64,000 bases of DNA from Chitinophagales bacterium (lineage in GTDB: Bacteria > Bacteroidota > Bacteroidia > Chitinophagales > Chitinophagaceae): assembly GCA_013298665.1 (NCBI GenBank), contig JAAFIK010000015.1:22622-86621 (forward strand), written 5' to 3'. The notes under the pieces are model-generated. The model saw only the letters and a program-made list of their open reading frames with translations, did not search any database and was not told the origin of the DNA. Below, piece after piece: positions 15,421 through 24,373 of this stretch (positions are counted from its first letter, which is position 1; each line of letters opens with the position of its first letter). The translations under genes and the position numbers were made by a program.

Positions 15421-16767
15421 ATGAACTATCTTGACTATATACTGTTTCCTGTTTATGTTGCGTTTTTTTATCTGGTTTTTGCTGCGCGCCGAAAAAAATA
15501 TACCGACCCTTTACTTAAGAAATATCATTTGCAGGGCTTTTGGATCAAAGTGCTTGCTACTATACCTTTTACCTTTTTTAACTCTAAAATATCGGTAGGC
15601 GACTCATTTGTTCTTTACTGGCTGGAGGGACATAATATTTTTAAGCTCATCCTTCAGGATCCGGACAATATCAAATGGCTTTTCGTAAAGGGTAAAGATT
15701 TTGACCAGTCGCTTTTGGCAGATATCTGGAACCTGGGCTATTTTAACGATGAGAACAACTATATGGTGGCCCGTATTGTGGCCATGCTTTCGTTTTTAAC
15801 ATTTGGTAAGTACTTTGTGATTAACCTTTTCTTCTCAATGATATCTTATTCGGGTGTATGGCGATTGTACCGGTTTTTTTATGAATTGTACCCTCACCTG
15901 CACAAACAACTGGCCATGGCCATACTCTTCCTGCCTACTTTTGTGTTCTGGAGTGCGGGCATCCTTAAAGACTCAATCTGTACCGGAGCCCTGGGGTGGC
16001 TTACCTATGCCCTGTATGAAATGTTTTACAAAAAACAGGGGTTGATTAAGAATACCTTTATCATTCTTTTTGCTTCCTATATGCTCATCAACCTTAAGAT
16101 TTATATCCTCATTTCTTATGTTCCGTTCTTCTCTCTTTTTCTCATCCTGAAGAATGTGAATTTAGTAAGGAATAAACTGGTGAAACTGATGCTGGGGCCG
16201 ATGCTGATTGTGGGTAGTGTGTTTGCTGGTCAGCAGGTCATGAAAAAATTTCAGAATGAATTGGGGTCATTTGCCACAGACGGGCTTACAGACCGGATAA
16301 AAGGCCAGCAGGAAAATTTTAAGGAACAGGCTAAGGCAAATATCGGGGAGTCGAATTTTTCGCTGGGGGTTGATTTTGATGGTTCGCTGTCCGGGCTTTT
16401 AAAAATGGCTCCTGCTGCCGTTATCGCAACCCTTTACCGACCCTTTTTGTGGGAGTCGCGTAAGCTTTCTACGGTACTGAGTTCGTTAGAAAGTATGGCA
16501 ATGATGTTATTGACGCTATATGTCCTCATGAAGGTTGGGCTGAGACATTTTGCCCGAACGCTTATTAAAGACCCTACAGCTTTGTATTGTATTTTGTTTT
16601 CCATTTTGTTTGCATTATTTGTTGGTGCTACCACGCTCAATTTTGGTACACTTTGCCGGTACAAGATTCCCTGTATGCCATTTTATGTGATTGCCATGAT
16701 CATTATCTTAGATCGCCATCGCCATCGTCAAAACAGCCTGAAACCTGTAGTGGCCAAGACTGTTTAA
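15421..16767 (+). CDS. Polytopic membrane protein, candidate Wzy-like polymerase (paralogue 1 of 3)
   Basis: Not assigned to a named family. 448 aa from ATG 15421 with roughly ten hydrophobic segments and a soluble loop around residues 255-335. It shares with the proteins at 28894 and 40866 a GDS after the second helix (residues 60-62), LPTFVFWSAGILKDSIC (171-187), YRPFLWESRK (339-348) and NFGTLCRYKIP (407-417). Size, topology, conserved charged residues next to helices and location fit an O-antigen polymerase or a GT-C-type glycosyltransferase, but this is inference. Plus strand, divergent from asnB and convergent with a GT2 gene. A TTG at 15370 is rejected as start because it falls in the promoter box and adds a poorly hydrophobic leader. 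Confidence 0.75.
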   Translation: MNYLDYILFPVYVAFFYLVFAARRKKYTDPLLKKYHLQGFWIKVLATIPFTFFNSKISVGDSFVLYWLEGHNIFKLILQDPDNIKWLFVKGKDFDQSLLADIWNLGYFNDENNYMVARIVAMLSFLTFGKYFVINLFFSMISYSGVWRLYRFFYELYPHLHKQLAMAILFLPTFVFWSAGILKDSICTGALGWLTYALYEMFYKKQGLIKNTFIILFASYMLINLKIYILISYVPFFSLFLILKNVNLVRNKLVKLMLGPMLIVGSVFAGQQVMKKFQNELGSFATDGLTDRIKGQQENFKEQAKANIGESNFSLGVDFDGSLSGLLKMAPAAVIATLYRPFLWESRKLSTVLSSLESMAMMLLTLYVLMKVGLRHFARTLIKDPTALYCILFSILFALFVGATTLNFGTLCRYKIPCMPFYVIAMIIILDRHRHRQNSLKPVVAKTV

Positions 16768-16801
16768 GCATCAGCTTTCCGGAATCTTTATCCATACTCA
16801 A

Positions 16802-17803
16802 CTATGCGCCTGCTGCTCTCCTTGCCCTGGATAATGTAAAAGGTGCCAGCAGGGCAGCCAAGGTATTTTTGACGTAATGGCCAAAACCCGTATCACTGTT
16901 GCTATTGCGTGTCCGTGGTTTAAGCCGCTCTAATATATATTGCGGACTGGCGTCAAATTGCCGGGAAAAAGCATCTGCGGCGGGCCATAAAATGAAGCCC
17001 ATTTTTTTAAATTTATCGGTCTTCTGGTATACCAGAACAATACCCGCAAAGGCTGTCAGGAAGCACAGATAATTTATTACAGCCAGAGCCCGATTGCCAA
17101 ATTTGGCACGGTGTACATGAAAGCGGTTGCGGATGTAAAAATACATTTTCCACCCGGTCTGGTAATTCCAGTCCTGCTTATATGAAAAGGCTGAAGCAGG
17201 GTGGTAGTGGATACTGTCGCTGATGGTACATACAGGTATCCTGTTTTGCTTTACGATACGATAGTAGTATTCGGTTTCATCGCCCCATACAAACAGCTTG
17301 GGTTGTGGTACACCCACGCGTTCAACAATCCTGCGGTGCAGCAGCGTACCATTGAATGGATGGCCGATACCCTCAATTACCTTCTCTTTTACGTCATCTA
17401 TGGTTTGGTAGTGAGCAGTTTTCCAAACAAAGGTTTTTTTGTCTGCTTTATTCAATACCGCGCAATTGCGAAGGCGTAGTTCGTCGTCACTGTTGACTAA
17501 AAGCTTTTCCAGGGCATCTTCTTTGGGATATCCGTCATCATCCATACACCAGATCCAGGAATAACCTTCTTTGTATGCCCAACTGATGCCTGTGCTGAAG
17601 CCACCACTGGAACCAACATTGGTTTGTGTGACAAAGAATACATCGTCCTGCTCTTTCAGCCAGGTTTCAGTATGATCTGTACTTCCATTATTGACAATGA
17701 GGATGGCGTCGAGTGGGCGCGTTTGGCTGCGTAATGCGGTAATGCATTCGGATAGTAAAGCCTGGCGGTTGTACGTAACAACTACCGCTATAACCTTTTC
17801 CAT
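16802..17803 (-). CDS. Glycosyltransferase family 2, GlfT-like (copy a)
   Basis: GT-A inverting glycosyltransferase, 333 aa. It reads IAVVVTYNRQ at the N-terminus, NNGSTD, NVGSSGGFSTG, the metal-binding WCMDDDGYP, and WGDETEYYYR with the likely catalytic acid/base pair. The SSGG and WGDE motifs resemble the galactofuranosyltransferase-related COG1216 group. UDP-galactopyranose mutase is the next gene upstream, so transfer of galactofuranose is a reasonable guess. A C-terminal hydrophobic segment lies near residues 240-258. Paralogous to 31035-31940. Confidence 0.87.
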   Translation of the reverse strand: MEKVIAVVVTYNRQALLSECITALRSQTRPLDAILIVNNGSTDHTETWLKEQDDVFFVTQTNVGSSGGFSTGISWAYKEGYSWIWCMDDDGYPKEDALEKLLVNSDDELRLRNCAVLNKADKKTFVWKTAHYQTIDDVKEKVIEGIGHPFNGTLLHRRIVERVGVPQPKLFVWGDETEYYYRIVKQNRIPVCTISDSIHYHPASAFSYKQDWNYQTGWKMYFYIRNRFHVHRAKFGNRALAVINYLCFLTAFAGIVLVYQKTDKFKKMGFILWPAADAFSRQFDASPQYILERLKPRTRNSNSDTGFGHYVKNTLAALLAPFTLSRARRAAGA

Positions 17804-18145
17804 TGGTATTGGCTATTGTGGTTTTAAAGAATTGGATTTCACTTATAATAACGACGGCATTGCCGGATTATTGTACAGGCATACAGGAATCGGATAAGGG
17901 TATCACCATAGTGCCGTATCTGCCTTAGGGGTGTGCAGTATACCGATGAGACATTTAAAGGAAACCTTCCCTCAGGCTATAATTGAATAGCTATCGGTCA
18001 GGAGATTTCATTTCTGGTCAGCGTATAATCTCTGACAGGATACCAGCATCGTAATGATATACATGTAAAGTCTGATGGGGTTACTGCCGTTGATGGTATT
18101 GATGGGGTATTTCAATACATATCGATGGTCGCGTATTGCTGTGGC
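17804..18145. other. Intergenic stretch without a recognised gene
   Basis: 342 bp between glf and the GT2 gene (both minus strand). I see no long frame, no strong hairpin and no TAnnTTTG box upstream of the GT2 gene. Possibly decayed coding sequence or an untranslated spacer. Confidence 0.4.
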
Positions 18146-19306
18146 CTACCCATTTTCCACATTGGCGAATATTGGCAGCGGGCTGCCCTCCCGGTGCGCG
18201 GAGGAGAAACTACGGGCAAATGCCAGGGCCTCGCCAATCACATGGTGCATATCCATATAGCGGTAAGTGGCCAGCCGACCCAGGAATGATACACCCTTCA
18301 GTTGTTCTGCATCAAACCGGTATTGCAGCAACAGGTTTTTATCTGTTTCAAGGCGTTTCGGGTAGTAGGGGATATCGTCTGGTGTGGTTTCTTTACTGAA
18401 CTCCCTGAAGCAAACGGTTTGCTGGTGCTGCTCCCAGGGGGTGAAATGTTTGTGTTCAGTAATACGGGTATAGGGTACCGATTCATCACAGTAATTCATC
18501 TGCGAAAGCCCCTGGTAATCACCATCGGCATAAAACTTTTCAAAGGTTACTGTACGGTAGCCTAACCGGCCATGTACGTGGCTGAAGTATGCATCCAATG
18601 GACCGGTATAAAAAATATGATCGAACCCCGGCGGAGGAGCAGCCGGGTCAAACCGTCGGTTGAGTTCGACCGTAATACCATTTATAGCAATCATTTTTTC
18701 CATAACAGCAGAATACCCATCCTCAGGAATGCCGGTATACGTGTTGGTATGGTAGTTATCATCGTAATTGAAACGCACAGGAATGCGCTTCAGAATAGAG
18801 GCAGGAAGAGCTGTTGGCTCGCAGCCCCATTGTTTTTTGGTATAGCCATAAAAAAATGCCTCATACAGTTCCCTGCCAATAAAGTGAAGTGCCTGCTCCT
18901 CAAAATCTTTCGGATCAGTAATGCTTTTGTCGGCCAGTGTGGCGAGGAAGGCTTTTGCTGCTGAGGGGTTGAAAGACTGGTTAAAATACTGGTTGATGGT
19001 TTGCAGATTGACTGGCAGGGGGTATATTTTACCCTTACTATTGGCCTTAACGCGATGTACATAAGGGCGAAATGGTACAAAGCTGTTGACATAATCCCAT
19101 ATCTCCTTCTTGTCTGTATTAAAGATATGCGGGCCATACTGGTGCACCATTACACCTGTTTTTTCATCGCGTTCGGTATGACAGTTGCCACCAATATGGT
19201 TACGTTCGTCCCAAATGGTGATGGTACAATCCATTTGCTGTACAAGCTGGTTCGCCAGTACACAACCTGAAAACCCCGAACCTACGATGAGAAAGCGTTG
19301 TGCCAT
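18146..19306 (-). CDS. glf: UDP-galactopyranose mutase
   Basis: FAD enzyme that converts UDP-galactopyranose to UDP-galactofuranose. 386 aa, FAD motif GSGFSG (residues 8-13), then DERNHIGGNCHTE and the substrate region HQYGPHIFNTD. Mid-protein FFYGYTKKQWG and the C-terminal FLGRLATYRYMDMH are typical of bacterial Glf. The product feeds galactofuranosyltransferases; the two GlfT-like GT2 proteins in the locus are candidates. The gene starts 10 bp after the formyltransferase stop. Confidence 0.95.
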   Translation of the reverse strand: MAQRFLIVGSGFSGCVLANQLVQQMDCTITIWDERNHIGGNCHTERDEKTGVMVHQYGPHIFNTDKKEIWDYVNSFVPFRPYVHRVKANSKGKIYPLPVNLQTINQYFNQSFNPSAAKAFLATLADKSITDPKDFEEQALHFIGRELYEAFFYGYTKKQWGCEPTALPASILKRIPVRFNYDDNYHTNTYTGIPEDGYSAVMEKMIAINGITVELNRRFDPAAPPPGFDHIFYTGPLDAYFSHVHGRLGYRTVTFEKFYADGDYQGLSQMNYCDESVPYTRITEHKHFTPWEQHQQTVCFREFSKETTPDDIPYYPKRLETDKNLLLQYRFDAEQLKGVSFLGRLATYRYMDMHHVIGEALAFARSFSSAHREGSPLPIFANVENG

Positions 19307-19316
19307 TGCTTTGCAG

Positions 19317-20087
19317 TTATTTTACGTTATGAACGATCCTGTGGTATAAATATTGCCATATCGTTGGGTGATACCAGAGTTTACTCTCCCCTGTTGTTTG
19401 CTTTACTTGTAATTGATTTGCGAAAGCGTCGTTAATGGCCTGCCTGAGCAGGGGGATCCCGGCGCCCAGTTGCAACAGTGGATAGGTTACAAAATTATCG
19501 GCGAGGGTGGGGGTTACTGTTTCCTGATACAATACCCCTCCTGTATCGATACCCGGATCGACCAGGTGTACGGTAACGCCACTGTTGGCTTTGTCTTTAT
19601 GTACCAATGCCCAGTATGTACCATGTACGCCACGGTATTTCGGGGTAATACCCGCGTGCGTATTGATAAAGGGGCAGGATATGCCCGTCAATATCTTTTT
19701 CGCAATAATCCGTGTACCATTCACCACCACCAAATCAGGTGCTTCCTGTTGCAGCAGTGCCATTGTTGCAGCATCATTAACAGAGGGTACGCGGGTAATG
19801 ATGCTGGCGGGTATTTCGCTGCCATCGAGCCGGAGTGCCGTGGTTAGTTGCTGCACCCGTTTTTTGCTGGTGGCATCCAGCACCTTTACGATGAAGGCCT
19901 GAAAAAGGATCTGGCCGATAACGGTTATCCAACCTAAGTTTTTTATTCTTCTTTTCAGAAACAGCTTACGGTTTACCTTGTCTTCAATAATGACCCTGCT
20001 GATGCAGTAGTCTTTGCTGAGGGCATGATAAACAGCATGGGTAGAGAAGCCGGCTCCGGCAAGGAGTACTATTTTGTTATTTTCCAT
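19317..20087 (-). CDS. Formyltransferase-family protein (sugar N-formyltransferase-like)
   Basis: 256 aa, methionyl-tRNA formyltransferase fold. The catalytic signature is NTHAGITPKYRGVHGTYW followed by VHLVDPGIDTGG, giving the Asn-His-Asp set of N10-formyl-THF-dependent transferases. It lacks the extra C-terminal domain of Fmt, so a sugar amine is a more likely substrate than Met-tRNA. Its start overlaps the preceding deacetylase by 11 bp, a tight coupling reminiscent of the ArnA-formylation/ArnD-deformylation logic. Candidate substrates are the 4-amino or 3-amino sugars made elsewhere in the locus. Confidence 0.85.
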   Translation of the reverse strand: MENNKIVLLAGAGFSTHAVYHALSKDYCISRVIIEDKVNRKLFLKRRIKNLGWITVIGQILFQAFIVKVLDATSKKRVQQLTTALRLDGSEIPASIITRVPSVNDAATMALLQQEAPDLVVVNGTRIIAKKILTGISCPFINTHAGITPKYRGVHGTYWALVHKDKANSGVTVHLVDPGIDTGGVLYQETVTPTLADNFVTYPLLQLGAGIPLLRQAINDAFANQLQVKQTTGESKLWYHPTIWQYLYHRIVHNVK

Positions 20088-21072
20088 GTGCTGCTTTCAG
20101 TTCGTTTGCCAGACCGGTCATCGTGCAACTGGTAAAATGATATTGCTGGTGCAATTGCTGGTAGTGCAGGAGTATTTTTTCGAGAAAAGCCATGTTTTCA
20201 TCCTGGCAGATGCCAAAATTGTGCGGGTGCCACCACAAATGAAAGGTTTTATTGTGCTGAGCCGCATACGTCATGGCTTTTTTGATGCGGCGCAGACGCA
20301 GACCTTCAAGCAGTTTTGCTTTAGGTTTGTATTGCCGGAGAAACCTGCTTGCAGGGATATTGATGGGTACTGTTGCGGCCATCTCTTCATCGCTGTAGCA
20401 GTGATGACCCGTAATGTTGATATAGGCATCGAGCAGGCGAACAGCCCGGCGCAGCAGTGTTTCGTTTTCAAATGGCCTTGGTTCGTATATCCAGGATTGT
20501 TCGTTGCCACGAACACAAGTAATGCCGTTCCCGGCACAGACCTTCAGGTAATCATCGTTGTACTGGTTGCGCGGGAAGACAATACTGGTGATTGTCGTTT
20601 CGTACTGCTTTGCCGTGGCGATGGCAGCCTTAAGATCTTCCCGGAAATCATCAATGGTTTGTCCGGCCTCCATGCAGTAGTAATGCGAAAAAGTATGCGT
20701 ACCCAATTCCTGACCGGGAGTGGCAAGAATGGCTTTTACGAGGTGATGTCCGAAATGATAAGGATCTGTTGCGTAGGATTTGCCTACCTGGTTCATATAA
20801 TCACCATATGGCGACCGTACCGGGTTGTTGTACCGGGGTTGTTGAGTGGGCAGGTTTTGCAGCAATTGTTCCTTTGTTTCAAAAAAAAGAAATCCTACAG
20901 TGGCAAAAGTAGCCTTAATACCATACCGGGTAAACAATTCCAGCATGCGGGGCAAAACGGTGTGTACACCCAGCAGGTGGTTACCATAACGTTCTATGGT
21001 AATCAGATCCCTGACCCCCCACATCAGTTCAAAATCCAGGGAAACAACAAATTTGCCTTTTTTGTTTTGCAT
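20077..21072 (-). CDS. Polysaccharide deacetylase (NodB domain) family protein, copy 1
   Basis: 331 aa carbohydrate esterase 4-like enzyme. Motif 1 is SLDFELMWG rather than the usual TFDDG, with an Asp retained. Motif 2 is LGTHTFSHYYC (H-x3-H). LWWHPHNFG near the C-terminus supplies a further His. No signal peptide is evident, so it may act in the cytoplasm on a lipid- or nucleotide-linked sugar. It is coupled to the formyltransferase (11-bp overlap). Removal of an acetyl or a formyl group are both possible. Confidence 0.82.
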   Translation of the reverse strand: MQNKKGKFVVSLDFELMWGVRDLITIERYGNHLLGVHTVLPRMLELFTRYGIKATFATVGFLFFETKEQLLQNLPTQQPRYNNPVRSPYGDYMNQVGKSYATDPYHFGHHLVKAILATPGQELGTHTFSHYYCMEAGQTIDDFREDLKAAIATAKQYETTITSIVFPRNQYNDDYLKVCAGNGITCVRGNEQSWIYEPRPFENETLLRRAVRLLDAYINITGHHCYSDEEMAATVPINIPASRFLRQYKPKAKLLEGLRLRRIKKAMTYAAQHNKTFHLWWHPHNFGICQDENMAFLEKILLHYQQLHQQYHFTSCTMTGLANELKAAHGK

Positions 21073-21155
21073 GATTTTATTACCACAACTGTTGGGTTCG
21101 GCACTCCTGCCGGTGTTGTATACGCATCAATAAATAATACCGGCAAAGATATTGC

Positions 21156-22391
21156 CTACGGGGCGTTAAAGATGCGTGCATACACTTTTTTATAGGTTTG
21201 TACGGCGTTTTCGAGCGAATAAAAATCAGCCGCACCCTTCCGGATGGCTGTCCGGTCAAAGGGGTTGCCCGCAAGAATTTTATCAATCACAGCCTGGAAA
21301 GAGCTATCGGCAAAATCATCCACGATATAACCCGCATGATACCCGGTTACAATTTCTTTTACATCGCCTACACCACTATTAGTGATTACCGGAATGCCCA
21401 TCGACATGATTTCTCCATGTTTGGTGGGAGAGGAGGATATTTTTGAAAAACAGGGTTTGATAAAGAACAGCGAGTAATCGCTGAAAGACAATAAAACGGG
21501 CACTTCATGACGCTTTGCCTGCCGGGTGATGATTTTTTGGGCAGGAATACCATATTGCGCAGCGGTATGGGTAATTTCATCATGCCTGTGCGGAGAAATA
21601 AACAGAAATTTTGCTTCCGGCTTCCGGTCGCTCAGCAACTTGCAGAAACGCATCATTTCAGCAGTGAGGTACCATCCACCGATAGAGCCGAGGTAGCTGA
21701 TGATAAAATCGCCGGACTGAATACCAAGCTGCTCCCTGAATGTGTTGCGCATCACCGGGTCAACCTTGTCGGGGTTAAACAGGTCTAAGTCGGCGCTGCA
21801 GGGAATGACTTCAATCGGCAGCGGCTGGTTGGGTACTTCCGGCCAGCGATGAATCTCGTCTTTAGCAGCGTGGGTAAGAACGGTATTGAAATCTGCTTCT
21901 GCAAGGCATTCGTATTCGTGTTTTTTGAAAAACCGGTATATCCGCTTATATACAGGATTTTTGAGGTTCCACATCCCGCCATCAACCCTTTCATCGGCCC
22001 AGAAGCCCCTGATGTCGTTCAGGAATTTGACACCTGTTTTTCGCTTCATCCATTGTGCAACGAGGGTGGGCAGGCCTACCCTCGTATGGATCATATCAAA
22101 GGGCTCTGCCTTGTGCAACTGCATTGCCCTACCGCGAAGCTTAAAGAAGTCATATACTGATGATAATACAGGAGGGCTTTTGTGGTAGGGGATCGACACC
22201 CATTTGATGGGATAAGGGGCTATGAGTTCTTCTACATATACCCTGTTGGCAGCGAATTTGTCGGGCTTGTCGCAACTCAGTATGGTGAAAGCATAGCCGT
22301 AAGCCGTAAGCCCGGCAAGATAGGGTATTACCTGGCTCTGCCCCAGGGGGTCGGTCATGCCGTCGTAAGATATAAACAAAATTCTTTTCAT
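21156..22391 (-). CDS. Glycosyltransferase family 4
   Basis: 411 aa GT-B glycosyltransferase. N-terminus MKRILFISYDGMTDPLGQSQ; the middle has FLNDIRGFWADERVDGG; the donor domain includes SYLGSIGGWY and TKHGEIMSMGIPVITNSGVGDV. The sugar is unknown. It follows asnB copy 2 by 27 bp on the minus strand and precedes the deacetylase/formyltransferase pair, so all may act on the same repeat unit. Confidence 0.87.
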   Translation of the reverse strand: MKRILFISYDGMTDPLGQSQVIPYLAGLTAYGYAFTILSCDKPDKFAANRVYVEELIAPYPIKWVSIPYHKSPPVLSSVYDFFKLRGRAMQLHKAEPFDMIHTRVGLPTLVAQWMKRKTGVKFLNDIRGFWADERVDGGMWNLKNPVYKRIYRFFKKHEYECLAEADFNTVLTHAAKDEIHRWPEVPNQPLPIEVIPCSADLDLFNPDKVDPVMRNTFREQLGIQSGDFIISYLGSIGGWYLTAEMMRFCKLLSDRKPEAKFLFISPHRHDEITHTAAQYGIPAQKIITRQAKRHEVPVLLSFSDYSLFFIKPCFSKISSSPTKHGEIMSMGIPVITNSGVGDVKEIVTGYHAGYIVDDFADSSFQAVIDKILAGNPFDRTAIRKGAADFYSLENAVQTYKKVYARIFNAP

Positions 22392-22418
22392 GCGGGATAT
22401 GCTATTCCTGGATATTGT

Positions 22419-24332
22419 TTACGTCATCCATTTTTTGTACCACATCTGGAATATGAGCAGGTACCAGAAGAGGTTATTGTAATTCCTGTCACCGGCCATA
22501 AAGCGGTTGACGATATGCATGACACCTTCTTTTTTAAAAAGTCCGTGATCCATCAGTGCAGTCTCGTTCATGAACTCGTCTGCATAAGGCTTCAGGTCGT
22601 GCCGCAACCAGTCAAATACCGGTATGCCAAAACCCATCTTCGGTCTGTCCATCATTTCTTTGGGCAGGTATTTATGTACAATCTCTTTTAAGATGTATTT
22701 TTTATCCTGTCCTTTCATTTTGTAAGCAGAGGGCAATTGTGCCGCAAATTCAATCAGGCGATGATCGAGCAGCGGTTCCCGCCCTTCCAGGGAAGTACTC
22801 ATCGCTGCGCGGTCTACTTTTACAAGTATATCGTCTACCATATAGGTTTTATAATCCATTGCCAGCATCCTGTCCAACTGGTCGAGGTCTTCCCGAAACT
22901 CTTTTTCTGAATCAAAGAATGAAGGTGCCTGTTCGATGTGTCCGCTAAGAAGGTCGCGTAACTGGTTGCCGGTGTATACCTGGCCCAGCATATAGTCCAT
23001 CATCGTGCAGGCTGTTGGCTGACCATGCCTGAGTATATTGGAAAATCGTTCCCGCTTGATGGGTGCTGCACTGCTACCCGATATTTTCGCCAGCAAGCTG
23101 CCGGGTATGCGGCTCAATATTTTACCGGCGGGCTTGCGTAGTACACCGGGTATATTTTGTACTTTTTTCAGCAGATCAAGCGCAAGCGGGTATTTATTGT
23201 AACCTGCAAAAGTCTCATCTCCCGCATCGGCGCTTAGTGCTACTGTTACCTCCCTGCGTGCCAGGCGGCTTACGAGTGTGGTCGGAATGATGGACGAGTC
23301 GCCAAATGGCTCATCGCAATACAACGCAATCTCAGGAATGATGTCCTGCGCTTCTTTTGTCGTGCAATAGTATTCCGTATGATCGGTGCCGAGGTGTGCT
23401 GCCACGGCTTTTGCATATACGGCTTCGTTATGGTCTTCCTCAAAAAAACCAATGGTGTAGGTTTTTAATTGCTCTGTCCGGTTGGCCTGTAGCAGCGCGG
23501 TAACGGCCGAACTATCGTATCCGCCACTGAGGAATACCCCTACGGGTACATCGGCAACCATGCGGTACTGACAGGCTGATAGCAGTAATTTTTCCGTTTC
23601 GGCAATGGCATCCTCCTCTGTAATATTGAGCTTGGGCTTATTATAAGCTGCATATACATCCCAATATTTTTCAATTACGGGTTCTCCCCCACCGGCCGAC
23701 AGACTGAGATAATGCCCCGGAAAAAGTTTGTGCGTATGCTCAAATATGGAAAGCGGCGCGAGGATGTACCCATATTGTAAAAACTGGCGCAAGGCCTGCG
23801 GGTTGATCTTTTTTTGAAAACGCGGGTGCTGGTGAAAGCATTTAAGTTCAGAGGCAAAGAGAAACAAACCGTCCTGCCAGTAATAGTAAAAGGGTTTTAC
23901 CCCTGCCCTGTCCCGAAAGCAGGTGATGGTTTGTTTTTCAGTGTCATAAAGTACAAATGCAAACATACCAATGAACCGGTGGATCATAGCCGGGCCCCAT
24001 GTCTCCCAGGCGTGCAGGATGACTTCTGTATCGGAATGGCTGACAAAGCTGTGTCCGAGTTGTTCCAGTTCGGTCTTTACTTCTGCATAATTATACATCT
24101 CGCCATTGAAAACGATACACCAGTGTTTGTACCACATGGGCTGGCGTCCGGCATCCGAAAGATCGATGATGGAAAGGCGACGATGTCCCAGGCCTACCTG
24201 GCTGTTAGTCAACTGAAAGAACTCCTGTCCGCTACCGTCAGGGCCGCGGTGATACAGCACATCGGTAAAACGTGTAAGCGTTTCTGCTGATGAAGTGTTC
24301 CTGAAATCTATAAATCCTGCGATGCCACACAT
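22419..24332 (-). CDS. AsnB-type glutamine-dependent amidotransferase (copy 2)
   Basis: 637 aa from MCGIAGFIDF, ATG at 24332, exposing the catalytic Cys. The glutaminase half contains HRRLSIIDLSDAGRQPM and FNGEMYNYAE. The synthetase half contains the PP-loop SGGYDSSAVTAL and the C-terminal PKMGFGIPVFDWLR. It shares the domain plan of copy 1 but is divergent in sequence, so the two are probably not interchangeable. Uronic-acid amidation is the usual proposal for such genes in O-antigen loci. It has its own -7 box at 24357-24364. Confidence 0.9.
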   Translation of the reverse strand: MCGIAGFIDFRNTSSAETLTRFTDVLYHRGPDGSGQEFFQLTNSQVGLGHRRLSIIDLSDAGRQPMWYKHWCIVFNGEMYNYAEVKTELEQLGHSFVSHSDTEVILHAWETWGPAMIHRFIGMFAFVLYDTEKQTITCFRDRAGVKPFYYYWQDGLFLFASELKCFHQHPRFQKKINPQALRQFLQYGYILAPLSIFEHTHKLFPGHYLSLSAGGGEPVIEKYWDVYAAYNKPKLNITEEDAIAETEKLLLSACQYRMVADVPVGVFLSGGYDSSAVTALLQANRTEQLKTYTIGFFEEDHNEAVYAKAVAAHLGTDHTEYYCTTKEAQDIIPEIALYCDEPFGDSSIIPTTLVSRLARREVTVALSADAGDETFAGYNKYPLALDLLKKVQNIPGVLRKPAGKILSRIPGSLLAKISGSSAAPIKRERFSNILRHGQPTACTMMDYMLGQVYTGNQLRDLLSGHIEQAPSFFDSEKEFREDLDQLDRMLAMDYKTYMVDDILVKVDRAAMSTSLEGREPLLDHRLIEFAAQLPSAYKMKGQDKKYILKEIVHKYLPKEMMDRPKMGFGIPVFDWLRHDLKPYADEFMNETALMDHGLFKKEGVMHIVNRFMAGDRNYNNLFWYLLIFQMWYKKWMT

Positions 24333-24356
24333 AATGTACTGCGGGTTTAATGAGGG

Positions 24357-24364
24357 CAAAGGTA
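24357..24364 (-). promoter_or_regulatory. Putative -7 box of asnB copy 2
   Basis: Minus-strand TACCTTTG, perfect consensus, 24 bp before the ATG and just after the stop of the upstream GT4 gene. Suggests an internal promoter. Confidence 0.45.
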
Positions 24365-24373
24365 AGCGTCCGT

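Noticed and set aside
20074..21195. Long plus-strand frame (373 codons) opposite the polysaccharide deacetylase
   Set aside because: Antisense to a clearly recognisable NodB-domain gene; composition looks like a shadow frame.
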